NCBI RefSeq assembly: GCF_015209965.1
Contig: NZ_MU158689.1
Span: 620,196 to 684,195 of the forward strand
DNA length: 64,000 nt
Reading direction: 5' to 3'
Source: Sphingobacterium pedocola
GTDB lineage: Bacteria > Bacteroidota > Bacteroidia > Sphingobacteriales > Sphingobacteriaceae
Below are positions 1 to 8,997 of this stretch, piece after piece. The notes under the pieces are model-generated. The model did not search any database, was not told the DNA's origin, and saw only the letters and a program-made list of their open reading frames with translations. Both the position numbers and the translations under genes were made by a program. Numbering within the stretch: the first letter of the stretch is position 1; each line of letters opens with the position of its first letter.

Positions 1-464
1 AAAGACAATATTTAGGAAGAGACAAAACCTGGATCAGTGTGCGTCTTATTTTGGCATTGTTCTGTTTTATTGCCTATTACCTAAATCTAGATCATTTGGC
101 GTCTAGACAATTATTTTTTATTGTGGGAGGAATCATCATTATCGTTTCTATTATTATGATGTATATGCTGCTGTATAAAACCTTAGTCACACCAAATAAT
201 ATAACGATCAGCGGATTGTGGTCTACCAGTTTGGTGAAAATTGATTTATCATCGATAATCTCGGTTGAGAAGAGACCGTATAGTAGTTTCATTTTTAACA
301 ATCCCGTGTATAATTTACATACCAAGGGTAAAATCCGCTTTTATGCTGGAGGAAAAGATGCCGTATGGCTGAAGGATCGAGATGGACTTGTATATATAAT
401 TGGTACCCAGAAGCCAGAAGAATTGGCAAATGCAATTCACAATGCAAAACGTACAGAGTCTTAA
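1..464 (+). CDS. Membrane-anchored hypothetical protein, 5' end outside window
   Basis: The reading frame is open from the left edge. A GTG at 39 could serve as a start, but upstream codons read on as RQYLGRDKTWIS and look like protein, so I treat the gene as cut by the window. Two hydrophobic segments (about codons 13-30 and 38-58 of the frame) are followed by a beta-rich soluble part of some 90 residues. This layout resembles small bacterial PH-like (YdbT/YvdB-type) membrane proteins, but no diagnostic motif is visible and the assignment is only a guess. It is followed by an intergenic promoter and the DUF4834 gene on the same strand. Function unknown. Confidence 0.6.
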   Translation, partial: RQYLGRDKTWISVRLILALFCFIAYYLNLDHLASRQLFFIVGGIIIIVSIIMMYMLLYKTLVTPNNITISGLWSTSLVKIDLSSIISVEKRPYSSFIFNNPVYNLHTKGKIRFYAGGKDAVWLKDRDGLVYIIGTQKPEELANAIHNAKRTES

Positions 465-495
465 AAAATGTTAAGCGTATTGACTCTGACATTTT

Positions 496-530
496 TTTGA
501 CGTATCCATCTTTTTAAATTTTTATCTTTG
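496..530 (+). promoter_or_regulatory. Bacteroidota-type promoter before DUF4834 gene
   Basis: TATCTTTG at 523-530 matches the -7 element TAnnTTTG perfectly. A TTTG at 496-499 is a possible -33 element, with a slightly long 23-base spacer. The start codon follows 19 bases downstream. Confidence 0.5.
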
Positions 531-549
531 AAGAAAGAGAATACACAAG

Positions 550-870
550 ATGACATTTTTATATTTTATTTTATTTACCATACTGTTTTACTACGTTTTT
601 AAGTTTTCGATTCGTCTGCTTATGCCTTTCGCTATGCGCAAACTTGCCGAGCGTATGATGAAAAAGGCGCAGCAATCCCATCAATATATGTCTGGAGGTC
701 AAAATCCTTTCGGAAATGCGAACCCTTTTGGTAGTGGCTATCAAGATCAATCGCAATCGCGTAAACCGGATAATAAAGTACATGTAGATTATGTTCCGCC
801 TAAAGAAGAAGCTAAGAAAAATGGCGCGGCAACAGCGGGTGAGTTTGTCGATTTCGAAGAAATTAATTAG
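550..870 (+). CDS. DUF4834 family membrane-anchored protein
   Basis: A 106-residue protein with one N-terminal transmembrane segment (about residues 2-22), a short basic amphipathic stretch (AMRKLAERMMKKAQQ) and a low-complexity Gly/Asn/Pro tail ending in EFVDFEEIN. This architecture matches the Bacteroidota-restricted DUF4834 family, which I recall lying next to recF, as here. The biochemical role is unknown. The basic helix plus disordered acidic tail suggests a small membrane-bound adaptor; that is inference. It has its own promoter (TATCTTTG at 523-530) and ends 137 bases before recF, with no terminator visible between, so readthrough into recF is possible. Confidence 0.75.
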   Translation: MTFLYFILFTILFYYVFKFSIRLLMPFAMRKLAERMMKKAQQSHQYMSGGQNPFGNANPFGSGYQDQSQSRKPDNKVHVDYVPPKEEAKKNGAATAGEFVDFEEIN

Positions 871-1007
871 GTCAGAACGTTGTTTTTTTAATGGATACAT
901 TTGCCTTTGGTTAATTTGTTTTTGCCGATATTGACTGATCATTTATAACTATCTTCGATGAATTCGCAAGTGCGATTTTTTACTTTTTAATTTTTGACAA
1001 CGTCGAT

Positions 1008-2111
1008 ATGTGGCTGAAACAATTATCTGTTTTTAATTTCAAGAATTATACAGAATCGACATTGGATTTTCTGCCTGAGGTGAACGCGTTCGCCGGAGAG
1101 AATGGTGCAGGTAAAACCAATCTACTCGATGCCATCCATTATTTATCCCTCTGTAAATCCTATTTTAACCCCATTGACTCCCAACATATCAAAAAAGGGG
1201 AAGACTGGTTTATGATTCAGGGTGAATTTGATAACGATGATCGCTTAGATCATATATCATGTAGCCTTAAGCGCAATCAAAAAAAGCAATTTAAACGCAA
1301 TAAGAAAGATTATCCACGGTTAGCAGACCATATCGGGCAGTTCCCCTCGGTAACGATTTCCCCTAATGATAGTGTCATTATTACGGAGGGAAGTGAAGAG
1401 CGTCGTAAATTTATAGACAACGTAATCTCGCAAACAGATAATAAGTATTTAGATACGCTTATTGCCTATAACAAAGTATTGCTTCAACGTAATGCTGTAC
1501 TGAAAAACATCAGGGATAAAGGTGTTTTTGACCTTGGTCTTATGGAGGTTTTAAATGTACAGTTGGTAGAGGTAGGTGAGATTATTTATGCGCGTCGCAA
1601 ACGATTTATGGCATCGTTTTTACCTGAATTCCAACGGCATTATAGCTTTTTGTCGGAAGGGGCGGAGGAGGTATCTCTTGAATACGAATCTCAATTAGGT
1701 CAACATGGATTTCTCTCTCTTCTGAATCAAACCCTCGAAAAGGATCGGATTTTAGAACGTACCACTCAAGGCATTCATAAAGACGACCTGTTATTTACGA
1801 TCCATGAAGATATGCCGTTGAAAAAGTTTGGTTCTCAAGGACAGCAAAAGTCGTTTTTGATTGCGTTAAAATTGGCGCAGTATAGCTTTTTACGGCGTGA
1901 GAAAAAATATAAACCTCTTTTGTTACTAGACGATATCTTTGATAAGCTGGATGAAAAACGTACCAAAAAATTGATGCAGATGGTATCAGAGGATGAATTT
2001 GGACAAATTTTTATAACGGATACCGATGCATTCAGGCTGCAGAAGATTTTTGAGGATATTGCCCAGCCTATACGTATCTTTGCGATACAAGGAGGGGCGG
2101 TAAATGTATAA
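1008..2111 (+). CDS. recF: DNA replication/repair protein RecF
   Basis: A 367-residue SMC-like ATPase that loads or stabilises RecA at single-strand gaps and stalled forks. The N-terminus has the typical RecF opening (WLKQLSVFNFKNY) and Walker A GENGAGKT at residues 30-37. The ABC-type signature is SQGQQKS near residue 275, followed by Walker B LLLLDDIFDKLD near 304-315 and the D-loop. Length is normal for RecF (about 360). The stop overlaps the start of the DUF721 gene by 8 bases, so the two are translationally coupled. RecF and DUF721 (DciA-related) are a common replication/repair pair in this phylum. It is not next to dnaA or dnaN here, unlike the Proteobacteria arrangement. Confidence 0.96.
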   Translation: MWLKQLSVFNFKNYTESTLDFLPEVNAFAGENGAGKTNLLDAIHYLSLCKSYFNPIDSQHIKKGEDWFMIQGEFDNDDRLDHISCSLKRNQKKQFKRNKKDYPRLADHIGQFPSVTISPNDSVIITEGSEERRKFIDNVISQTDNKYLDTLIAYNKVLLQRNAVLKNIRDKGVFDLGLMEVLNVQLVEVGEIIYARRKRFMASFLPEFQRHYSFLSEGAEEVSLEYESQLGQHGFLSLLNQTLEKDRILERTTQGIHKDDLLFTIHEDMPLKKFGSQGQQKSFLIALKLAQYSFLRREKKYKPLLLLDDIFDKLDEKRTKKLMQMVSEDEFGQIFITDTDAFRLQKIFEDIAQPIRIFAIQGGAVNV

Positions 2112-2424
2112 GTATAAGAAAAAGTTAGAGGAGATTCATACCCGGGATGATATCAGTATCAAACAAGCCGTTGAAAAATGGCTTGAAGTTTTCAAATTAC
2201 GCAGAAAATTTGATGAGTCCTCAATCGTGTCCGCGTGGCCTGAAATAATGGGGACGTCTATCGCTAACCGTACACAACAGATTTATATTAAGGATAAGAA
2301 GCTCTTTGTAAAGGTTGAATCTGCGGTTATCAAAAATGAACTGGCGTTAATGAGAAGGCAGATAATAGGTCGCGTGAATGAACACGTGGGGCAAGTCATT
2401 ATAGAAGAACTCATCATTCTGTAA
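2104..2424 (+). CDS. DUF721 (DciA-like) protein
   Basis: A 106-residue protein of the DUF721 family, to which the replicative-helicase loader/operator DciA belongs. Visible family features are the amphipathic N-terminal helix (SIKQAVEKWLEVFKLRRKFDE), the conserved W-P-E-I-MG segment (VSAWPEIMGTSIANRT), and a beta-hairpin containing LFVKVESAVIKNELALMR. It overlaps the end of recF by 8 bases and so is probably co-translated with it. A role with the replicative helicase is known for DciA in other bacteria. For this short version it is an inference supported by the recF linkage. It converges on the minus-strand threonylcarbamoyl-AMP synthase gene with only 13 bases between. Confidence 0.85.
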   Translation: MYKYKKKLEEIHTRDDISIKQAVEKWLEVFKLRRKFDESSIVSAWPEIMGTSIANRTQQIYIKDKKLFVKVESAVIKNELALMRRQIIGRVNEHVGQVIIEELIIL

Positions 2425-2437
2425 ATCGTTTATCGCG

Positions 2438-3058
2438 CTACAAATAAAGCTCCAGATCACCTTTGCCATCCCGGATAATCTCGAATTCACCATTAGTTAG
2501 GTCGACAACCGTGGAAGCGATATTATCTCCATACCCTCCGTCGATAACCAGATCCACTTTATCTTCATACTTTTCGTAAATCAATTCGGGATCCGTTGAG
2601 TATTCTATAATCTCATCTTCATCATGAATAGAGGCCGTCACAATGGGATTTCCTAGTTCTTTGACGATCTCGCGCACGATGCTATTATCCGGAACACGTA
2701 TACCTACCGTCTTTTTCTTCGAACTCAATAATTTGGGCACTTGGCTACTTGCGTTAAAGATAAAGGTGAACGGGCCAGGCAATGCCTTTTTTAACACCCG
2801 GAAAACAGTCGTGTCAAAAGGTTTTGTGTATTGAGATATGTCTGTTAGATCGTAGCAAATAAAAGACAAGTTAGCCTTATCGGGTCGCAGCCCCCGAATG
2901 GCGCAGACACGTTCAATTGCTTTTTGATTCGTAATATCACATCCAATACCGTATACGGTATCAGTTGGATAAATTATCACACCACCTCTCTTCAAAATAT
3001 CTACCGCTTGTTGGATAGCTTTTGGATTCGGATTGTCTTCGTATATTTTAATTAACAT
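2438..3058 (-). CDS. Threonylcarbamoyl-AMP synthase (Sua5/YciO/YrdC family)
   Basis: A 206-residue protein that would make threonylcarbamoyl-adenylate from threonine, bicarbonate and ATP for the t6A37 modification of ANN-reading tRNAs. The YrdC signature is clear: GGVIIYPTDTVYGIGCD, with KANLSFICYDL and the PGPFTFIF strand further on; the C-terminal IIRDGKGD is also typical. I place the start at the ATG at 3058 (MLIKIYEDNP) because the 12 codons upstream translate an inverted-repeat region, not family sequence. It could be the YciO subfamily, whose exact role is less certain. The upstream region holds a striking palindrome (3075-3108). The gene lies downstream of asnS on the same strand, separated by a strong terminator. 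Confidence 0.88.
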   Translation of the reverse strand: MLIKIYEDNPNPKAIQQAVDILKRGGVIIYPTDTVYGIGCDITNQKAIERVCAIRGLRPDKANLSFICYDLTDISQYTKPFDTTVFRVLKKALPGPFTFIFNASSQVPKLLSSKKKTVGIRVPDNSIVREIVKELGNPIVTASIHDEDEIIEYSTDPELIYEKYEDKVDLVIDGGYGDNIASTVVDLTNGEFEIIRDGKGDLELYL

Positions 3059-3074
3059 TTGTAAAATAAAAAAA

Positions 3075-3108
3075 GCATATTCGCAAATTTGCATATTCGC
3101 GAATATGC
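3075..3108 (-). repeat. Nested palindrome upstream of the YrdC-family gene
   Basis: GCATATTCGCGAATATGC at 3091-3108 is an 18-base perfect palindrome, and its half-site GCATATTCGC occurs again at 3075-3084. Read on the minus strand, the outer arms (3099-3108 with 3075-3084) form a 10-pair hairpin followed by seven T residues. It can therefore act as a second terminator behind asnS. Alternatively it is an operator for the gene starting at 3058. Confidence 0.6.
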
Positions 3109-3124
3109 TGATAGTCTATATAAT

Positions 3125-3160
3125 AAAACCGTCAAAAGTATAATTTGTTTTGACGGTTTT
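3125..3160 (-). terminator. Terminator downstream of asnS
   Basis: A perfect 13-pair stem (AAAACCGTCAAAA at 3125-3137 with its complement at 3148-3160) with a 10-base loop and flanking T/A runs, 23 bases beyond the asnS stop. Confidence 0.85.
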
Positions 3161-3182
3161 AAGGCGTTTGTATAGTTTATCA

Positions 3183-4628
3183 TTAAAATTCTGCGTTGTT
3201 GGGCGTACGTGGAAAAGGAATTACATCTCTAATGTTCGTCATTCCTGTCACGAAGAGTACCAATCGTTCGAAGCCGAGTCCGAAGCCGGAATGGGGCGCT
3301 GTGCCAAACCGTCTTGTATCTAGGAACCAATCCATCTCTTCAGAAGGGATACCCACTTCTTCCATACGAGCCAGTAATTTGTCAAGATTTTCTTCCCGTT
3401 GTGAACCGCCCACCATTTCTCCAATACCTGGGAACAGGATGTCCATGGCACGTACCGTATGGCGTCCTTGTGCATCAGGTTCATTTTGTTTCATATAGAA
3501 AGATTTGATTTCTCGCGGATAATCGATTAGGATTACCGGTTTTTTAAAGTGCTTTTCGACTAGATAGCGCTCGTGTTCCGATTGTAAATCAGCACCCCAT
3601 TCTTCAATGAGGTACTTAAATTGTTTTTTCTGATTGGGTTTACTGCGTTTTAATATTTCGATAGCGTCAGTATATGTTACGCGTTCGAAATTATTCTCTA
3701 AAACGAAGTTTAATTTGTCGACCAAGTTTAGTTCCGCACGTTCATTTTGAGGTTTTGATTTCTCCTCCTCCAATAATCGGCTTTTTAAAAAGTCAATTTC
3801 TTCTGCGCAATGATCCAAGGCGTATTTGATCACGTATTTTAATAGATCTTCTGCTAGATCCATGTTGTCTTCCAATTCGTAGAATGCCATCTCCGGTTCG
3901 ATCATCCAAAACTCAGCCAAATGACGTGTTGTATTCGAATTTTCTGCACGGAACGTTGGGCCAAAAGTATAAATATTACCCAGGGCCATGGCGGCAAGCT
4001 CGCCCTCTAACTGTCCTGATACAGTTAAATTGGTCGCTTTACCGAAGAAATCTTCTTTATAATCTATTTGTCCTTGATCGTTGCGGGGAATATGGTCAAA
4101 ATCTAACGTAGTTACCTTAAACATTTCACCTGCTCCTTCGGCATCTGATCCAGTGATAATAGGTGTATGCATGTACACGAAATCCCTTTCGTTGAAGAAC
4201 TGATGGACTGCAAAAGCTAATGCATTTCGTACTTTGAATACTGCATTGAATGTTCCGGTGCGAAAACGTAGGTGTGCTATCTCGCGCAGGAATTCTAAGC
4301 TGTGTTTTTTTGGTTGCAATGGGAATTTCTCCGGATCAGAATCTCCTAAAATTGCCAGTTCCTGCACTTTAATTTCAACACGTTGGCCTTTACCTAACGA
4401 TTCTACTAATGTTCCGGCTACGCGCACGGTCGCACCTGTTGTTATCCGCTTCAAGAGAACTTCGTCCGTATTCTCAAAATCAACTACTGCCTGAATATTA
4501 TTCAAAGAAGAACCATCATTAATCGCTATAAATTGATTATTGCGGAAAGTTTTTACCCATCCTTTTACAATAACGCGTTTGCCGAATTCCTCGGATTTTA
4601 ATAGTCCTTTGATACGTGTGTGTTCCAT
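3183..4628 (-). CDS. asnS: Asparaginyl-tRNA synthetase
   Basis: A 481-residue class IIb aminoacyl-tRNA synthetase that charges tRNA-Asn. The N-terminal OB-fold anticodon-binding domain (about 1-110; [13 protein letters not shown]) is followed by the class II core. Motif 2 is [21 protein letters not shown]. Motif 3 is [15 protein letters not shown], followed by the AsnRS-typical ending [16 protein letters not shown]. Asn rather than Asp specificity is supported by [12 protein letters not shown] and by that C-terminus. Length is close to the bacterial norm (about 465). The promoter-like TATTTTTG lies at 4658-4665 on the minus strand. Two hairpins follow the stop, so the gene is probably monocistronic. 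Confidence 0.96.
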   Translation of the reverse strand: MEHTRIKGLLKSEEFGKRVIVKGWVKTFRNNQFIAINDGSSLNNIQAVVDFENTDEVLLKRITTGATVRVAGTLVESLGKGQRVEIKVQELAILGDSDPEKFPLQPKKHSLEFLREIAHLRFRTGTFNAVFKVRNALAFAVHQFFNERDFVYMHTPIITGSDAEGAGEMFKVTTLDFDHIPRNDQGQIDYKEDFFGKATNLTVSGQLEGELAAMALGNIYTFGPTFRAENSNTTRHLAEFWMIEPEMAFYELEDNMDLAEDLLKYVIKYALDHCAEEIDFLKSRLLEEEKSKPQNERAELNLVDKLNFVLENNFERVTYTDAIEILKRSKPNQKKQFKYLIEEWGADLQSEHERYLVEKHFKKPVILIDYPREIKSFYMKQNEPDAQGRHTVRAMDILFPGIGEMVGGSQREENLDKLLARMEEVGIPSEEMDWFLDTRRFGTAPHSGFGLGFERLVLFVTGMTNIRDVIPFPRTPNNAEF

Positions 4629-4657
4629 TTAATAATCAACTTCTTTGTTAAGCGTCA

Positions 4658-4665
4658 CAAAAATA
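4658..4665 (-). promoter_or_regulatory. -7 promoter element of asnS
   Basis: TATTTTTG on the minus strand matches TAnnTTTG, 29 bases before the asnS ATG. No convincing -33 TTTG is visible. Confidence 0.4.
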
Positions 4666-4756
4666 CGCTATTCTGTCGGTTATTGGTAATAAATGAGGAA
4701 TTTATGAAAAAAATGAACATTATGGATGGATTGTAAAAAAAGTTATCTTTATAGTC

Positions 4757-5590
4757 ATGAAAAGTTACTTACTCAAAATATTGGTCGTGTCCATCGCCTT
4801 GTTTGTATCGTGTGGTAAAAGCGATGATGGAGACCCTGTTAAGAAGACTATAGATAGAATCTTAATTGCTCCGGAAAGTATTGTTCAAAAAACTGGAGTG
4901 GAATATTATGTCATTGGACGGTACTTCAAAGACTATGAGGAAAAAGATAACGTCCGCTTAACGGTAAATGGCCAATCGGGAACGATAATAAAGGAAGAAA
5001 AAAAAGAACTGGAGGGAACTACAATACTATTTAAGCTTCCGCCAGTCAATCAAACCGGCGATTTGACGATGAAATTGACGATAGACAATGGTCAAAATGT
5101 CGTGGAACAGGAGAGCATGCTGCGCTTTGTTGCTGATTATACCTTGCCGACAGTTTGGCAAAGCCTAGATAGGGCCTATAGAAACCAGATATCATGGATT
5201 GGTCGCCGGTTTAAAAGTGGAGGTAGCGCCATCAGTATCATTTCACCAGGAGAATCGCTAAATCCTTCTGTCGGTTTATATTATTCAAAAGATAAATTGT
5301 ATGACCAGTTGGTGCATGTTCCGTTTATAGAGGGACTTAGTGGTAACTATTTGTTGTATTTTGAAGATAGTTCCCTAAAAGAATTAAGAATAATACACGG
5401 AGAACCGATTAGAAATCCTCAATATAGTGCAGAAGAATCCCATGCAGAGATTCGTACAGAATTGGGTGCTACACTCGTTTCGACAGAGGAAAGAAGCAAT
5501 TATGTACTAACCACCTATAAGAAAAATAATTTTACATTGAGCGTAAGCGAGAACGAAAGTGCAGTACATACGTTGGTTACGAAAGAATAG
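4757..5590 (+). CDS. Hypothetical lipoprotein
   Basis: A 277-residue protein with a lipoprotein signal peptide: basic start MKSYLLK, hydrophobic core and lipobox FVSC, with the lipidated Cys at residue 19. The following KSDDGDP stretch has the acidic residues often seen after the Cys in Bacteroidota surface lipoproteins. Residues 32-125 look like an IPT/TIG-type immunoglobulin-like fold (SIVQKTGVEYYVIGRYF, then alternating strands). The rest has no motif I recognise. It stands alone between the divergent asnS and convergent sucC, ending before a shared bidirectional terminator. Function unknown; an outer-membrane or surface location is inferred from the lipobox. Confidence 0.75.
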   Translation: MKSYLLKILVVSIALFVSCGKSDDGDPVKKTIDRILIAPESIVQKTGVEYYVIGRYFKDYEEKDNVRLTVNGQSGTIIKEEKKELEGTTILFKLPPVNQTGDLTMKLTIDNGQNVVEQESMLRFVADYTLPTVWQSLDRAYRNQISWIGRRFKSGGSAISIISPGESLNPSVGLYYSKDKLYDQLVHVPFIEGLSGNYLLYFEDSSLKELRIIHGEPIRNPQYSAEESHAEIRTELGATLVSTEERSNYVLTTYKKNNFTLSVSENESAVHTLVTKE

Positions 5591-5650
5591 CTTAGGGGAT
5601 ACTTCTTTCAACGTACCACGGGTAGTTTTCGATTTTAGGGGTATAAACAA

Positions 5651-5686
5651 AAAAGACCGATTTTCTTAATGGAAAATCGGTCTTTT
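5651..5686. terminator. Bidirectional terminator between lipoprotein gene and sucC
   Basis: A perfect 15-pair stem (5651-5665 with 5672-5686) and a 6-base loop, with A and T runs on both sides, between the two convergent genes. Confidence 0.9.
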
Positions 5687-5711
5687 TATCTATTTTAAAA
5701 CCAAAAACTAT

Positions 5712-6905
5712 TTATCCTTTTAATACTTTAGTAACTAATTCAGCAGCTTCTTTTAATTGAATAGCAGAATAAACTTGTAATCCTGATTCGTCAATTAACT
5801 TTTTAGCTTCTGCAGCATTTGTACCTTGAAGACGTACAATGATTGGAACAGGAATGTTTCCGATTTCTTGATATGCATCGATCACACCTTGAGCAACACG
5901 GTCACAACGAACGATACCGCCGAAAATATTGATTAAGATTGCTTTTACGTTAGGGTCTTTTAAGATGATGTTAAAACCAGCTTTTACCGTTTCTGCATTT
6001 GCAGTACCGCCTACGTCTAAGAAGTTAGCAGGCTCACCACCAGCAATTTTGATGATATCCATTGTTGCCATTGCTAGACCAGCACCATTAACCATACAAC
6101 CCACGTTACCGTCAAGTTTTACATAGTTTAAGTTAGATTTGCCAGCCTCAACTTCTGTAGGATCTTCCTCCGTTACATCACGTAATGCTGCATAATCCGG
6201 ATGACGGTATAATGCATTCTCATCTAAGTCTACTTTTGCATCTACAGCTAAGATTTTATCGTCAGATGTTTTTAATACAGGGTTGATTTCGAACATAGAT
6301 GAATCTGTTGAATCATATGCTTTATATAAAGCAGCAACAAATTTCACCATTTCTTTGTGTGCACCACCGGTTAGGCCTAAATTGAAAGCAATTTTACGTG
6401 CTTGAAAGCCTTGTAAACCAACTTTAGGATCGATTTCTTCTTTGAAGATTAAGTTTGGAGTTTTCTCAGCTACTTCTTCAATGTCCATCCCACCTTCTGT
6501 GGAATACATAATGATATTACGACCTTTAGCCCGGTCTAATAACACAGATACATAAAATTCTTTCGTTTCACTTTCGCCAGGATAGTAAACATCTTGAGCA
6601 ACTAATACTTTATTTACTTTTTTACCTTCGGCACCAGTTTGAGGAGTTACTAATTGCATACCTATGATATCTGTAGCACGTTGTGATACTTCCTCTAGGT
6701 TTTTAGCTAATTTCACACCACCACCTTTACCGCGACCACCAGCATGAATTTGAGCTTTGATTACAACCCAGTCAGAATTGTATTCTTCTTTCAATTTTTT
6801 AGCAGCTTCTACAGCTTGCTCTGGGGTTTCAGCAACAATACCTTCTTGTATTCTTACGCCAAAACTTTTAAGTATTTCTTTTCCTTGATATTCGTGAATG
6901 TTCAT
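5712..6905 (-). CDS. sucC: Succinyl-CoA ligase (ADP-forming) subunit beta
   Basis: A 397-residue beta subunit of succinyl-CoA synthetase, the TCA-cycle enzyme that couples succinyl-CoA cleavage to nucleoside triphosphate formation. The start is the ATG at 6905 ([16 protein letters not shown]), the invariant family N-terminus. The 36 codons of open frame upstream are not family sequence. The ATP-grasp fold is visible in [20 protein letters not shown] and in [20 protein letters not shown]. The C-terminal CoA-ligase domain has [14 protein letters not shown] and [16 protein letters not shown]. The alpha subunit gene sucD is not adjacent. Upstream on the minus strand, TACTTTTA around 6920-6927 is a 7/8 match to the promoter -7 element. 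Confidence 0.96.
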   Translation of the reverse strand: MNIHEYQGKEILKSFGVRIQEGIVAETPEQAVEAAKKLKEEYNSDWVVIKAQIHAGGRGKGGGVKLAKNLEEVSQRATDIIGMQLVTPQTGAEGKKVNKVLVAQDVYYPGESETKEFYVSVLLDRAKGRNIIMYSTEGGMDIEEVAEKTPNLIFKEEIDPKVGLQGFQARKIAFNLGLTGGAHKEMVKFVAALYKAYDSTDSSMFEINPVLKTSDDKILAVDAKVDLDENALYRHPDYAALRDVTEEDPTEVEAGKSNLNYVKLDGNVGCMVNGAGLAMATMDIIKIAGGEPANFLDVGGTANAETVKAGFNIILKDPNVKAILINIFGGIVRCDRVAQGVIDAYQEIGNIPVPIIVRLQGTNAAEAKKLIDESGLQVYSAIQLKEAAELVTKVLKG

Positions 6906-7299
6906 CGATAAAAAATTTAGTGTAAAAGTAGTATTTTTATTCGTAAGGGTCAAGATTTTGTTCGTTAAAAAGCTACTTTTTTTACGGGAGAGTTTGTCTT
7001 CAATGCTCGTCAAGAACCTGCACTAACTTTTGAGGTTGTTGGTGCTCATGCTAAGCCTGCGAAGATTTTTCATCGATGTATATTTGTTTTCAACGTAGTG
7101 ACAGACGATCTTAATTTCACCTATTTTTTATTGATCTCTTGTCTGTATTTATTGGTGTCAATGAGATCGGTTTGTTTCGCAGTTGTCTTCGGTGGTCGCT
7201 AAGTTTTTAATGGCTGATGAGAGCCGATCTAAATGATGATTGCCCTGTGTGTCCATATTATTTACACCTCGATTTCATACTTTTTGCTAACTTCGTGTT
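6906..7299. other. Divergent intergenic region, sucC / LolD-like gene
   Basis: A 394-base gap between divergent genes. The sucC-proximal part holds its likely promoter. At the other end TAACTTCG (7288-7295, one mismatch to TAnnTTTG) sits only 4 bases before the ATG at 7300, predicting an almost leaderless mRNA. The middle (about 6990-7260) contains no gene, repeat or hairpin that I can identify. Confidence 0.5.
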
Positions 7300-7953
7300 A
7301 TGATATTGAAAGCAAGTAATATTTATAAAGCTTACGGTGAATTACCCATTCTAAAAGGCGTTAGCCTAGAAGTAGAGAAAGGTGAGATCGTTTCAATCGT
7401 GGGAGCTTCGGGCGCAGGAAAGAGTACGTTGCTGCACATCATCGGGACATTGGACAAGGCCGATAAAGGTGAACTTTATATCAATGGCGCTGCAATACAT
7501 GCTCTTTCCGCTAATGCACTGAGCAGTTTTCGGAATGAACATATCGGTTTTGTATTTCAATTCCATCATTTGCTGCCGGAGTTTACGGCGTTAGAGAACG
7601 TTTGTATTCCTGCCTATATCAAAGGTCAAACCCATGGACAAGTTGAAAAGAAAGCAATGGAATTATTAGATTTGTTAGGTGTAGCTGGACGTGCGAAACA
7701 TAAACCTTCTCAGATGTCTGGAGGCGAGCAACAGCGTGTCTCGGTAGCCAGGGCGTTGATTAACAATCCGTCTATTATACTCGCAGATGAGCCCTCAGGT
7801 AATCTGGATTCTGAAAACGCGTCGTCATTACACAATCTGTTTTTTCATCTGCGGGATACAATGCGTCAAACATTTATTATTGTGACACATAACGAAGAGC
7901 TTGCCGGTATATCAGACCGTACCATTCATATGCGGGATGGATTTATTTATTAA
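7300..7953 (+). CDS. ABC transporter ATP-binding protein, LolD-like
   Basis: A 217-residue ATPase subunit of the MacB/LolD group. Walker A is GASGAGKST at 35-43, the Q-loop glutamine is in VFQFHH (87), the signature is MSGGEQQ at 139-145 and Walker B IILADE at 159-164, followed by the H-loop IIVTHNEE. The [25 protein letters not shown] segment is typical of LolD, the ATPase that drives lipoprotein release from the inner membrane. No permease (LolC/E) lies next to it, so the partner must be encoded elsewhere. It is the first gene of a compact operon (gaps of 3, 1 and 14 bases) that ends with a lipoprotein protease. Confidence 0.85.
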   Translation: MILKASNIYKAYGELPILKGVSLEVEKGEIVSIVGASGAGKSTLLHIIGTLDKADKGELYINGAAIHALSANALSSFRNEHIGFVFQFHHLLPEFTALENVCIPAYIKGQTHGQVEKKAMELLDLLGVAGRAKHKPSQMSGGEQQRVSVARALINNPSIILADEPSGNLDSENASSLHNLFFHLRDTMRQTFIIVTHNEELAGISDRTIHMRDGFIY

Positions 7954-7956
7954 ATT

Positions 7957-8427
7957 ATGCAAAAATTATTAATTACGTTCGGAACCCGACCGTTAGCCAT
8001 CCGGCTGTCGAAGTTAATGCAGCGCAAATATGAAGTGATTCTTTCCACTTCAGAAGAAGTTCCTTCGGTATTACAAGACAAATATCTCCATATTCCCACA
8101 GGAACAAATCCTACCTTTTCGCACGAAGTGCTCAAGCTGGCTTTGGATCATAACGTGCCCTTCATTCTTCCCCTAGGAGTGGCAGAAGTACAGTCTATAA
8201 GTGAATCTATACAGCTTTTTGAAGAATACGGGATACGGGTTATTTGCCCTTCTAAAAATGAGCTTTTGGAAATGGAGGTATTATTCGATCCTATTAAAGA
8301 ATTGGCGTTAAGTGTGGTGTTAGACCATATAGATTTAATCTCAGGTCAATCTGTTGCTTATGCAGTTAACGGATTAGGCGTAGTTTCAGATTCGGGAGAA
8401 GAGTTTGTTTTAGCGGTTTTGAAATAA
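7957..8427 (+). CDS. Unrecognised protein, pre-ATP-grasp-like fold
   Basis: A 156-residue soluble protein with no signal peptide. The pattern KLLITFGTRPLAIRLSKLM, then ILPLGVAEVQSISESIQLFEEYGIRVICPSK, resembles the Rossmann-like pre-ATP-grasp domain at the N-terminus of CarB/PylC-type ligases. No ATP-grasp domain follows: the protein ends soon after that segment. It lies 3 bases after the LolD-like ATPase and 1 base before the HAD-like gene, so co-transcription and probably coupled translation are very likely. I do not know a function. The possibilities are a binding-only remnant of a ligase or an accessory factor of the neighbouring HAD protein. Confidence 0.7.
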   Translation: MQKLLITFGTRPLAIRLSKLMQRKYEVILSTSEEVPSVLQDKYLHIPTGTNPTFSHEVLKLALDHNVPFILPLGVAEVQSISESIQLFEEYGIRVICPSKNELLEMEVLFDPIKELALSVVLDHIDLISGQSVAYAVNGLGVVSDSGEEFVLAVLK

Positions 8428-8428
8428 T

Positions 8429-8983
8429 ATGCATATCGAACGTATTCCTTTAGATAAGGAAATTTATTTATTTGAAGTAGACAACGTCCTATTTGCGAAG
8501 TCTGATTACGATTTACAGGTCTACTACCTGTTTGCAAACTTTATGGAGTTTACAACAGGGGCGATACCTGCCAGGGATCTTGTTGGTTTTATGAAAAAAG
8601 TTTATGAAAACCAAGGACCGAAATTCGTTTTTGACAGACTGAAAGAGATGTTTGGAGTGGAAGAGAAATATAAAGAAAATTTGCTGCGCTTGCATGTTAA
8701 TGCGCAGTTACCACTCAAATTAATATTATTCAAAGAAGTGGAAGAATTAATTGTTCGACTTTTTACACAAAATAAGCAGGTCGCTATTTTAACAAAGGGT
8801 AATCCGGTCGAACAATTAAATAAAATGAAACACATTGACTGGGGAGAAGCAAATCAGTTTAAAAATTTGCTTAAAGTTTATTTTGTGGATGAACTAAAGT
8901 TTAGAAATTTCGAACCAATTGATTATCTTGCTGAAGATTATGGCGTGAAGCCCCAAGATTTATATTGGATTCAGGCTGATTAG
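8429..8983 (+). CDS. HAD-like protein with altered nucleophile motif
   Basis: A 184-residue protein resembling HAD-superfamily phosphatases: a strand-motif I segment (IYLFEVDNVLF), a helical cap region of about residues 25-85, and motif II in QVAILTKGNP. Motif I should read DxD; here the first Asp (the nucleophile) is Glu (FEVDN), and no acidic motif IV pair is seen near the C-terminus, which ends VKPQDLYWIQAD. A true phosphatase activity is therefore doubtful; a binding or regulatory role is more likely, by inference. It is tightly packed behind the pre-ATP-grasp-like gene and 14 bases before the S41 protease. Confidence 0.7.
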   Translation: MHIERIPLDKEIYLFEVDNVLFAKSDYDLQVYYLFANFMEFTTGAIPARDLVGFMKKVYENQGPKFVFDRLKEMFGVEEKYKENLLRLHVNAQLPLKLILFKEVEELIVRLFTQNKQVAILTKGNPVEQLNKMKHIDWGEANQFKNLLKVYFVDELKFRNFEPIDYLAEDYGVKPQDLYWIQAD

Positions 8984-8997
8984 ACTTAAAAGGTATT

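Noticed and set aside
571..942. 123-codon minus-strand ORF over the DUF4834 gene
   Set aside because: Shadow of the plus-strand gene: no family motif, highly basic and its range covers a real gene and its promoter-free gap.
3058..3094. Longer start for the YrdC-family gene at 3094
   Set aside because: The extra 12 codons translate the palindromic region and do not match the family.
6906..7013. Longer start for sucC at 7013
   Set aside because: The extension has no family similarity and covers the likely promoter; SucC begins [10 protein letters not shown].
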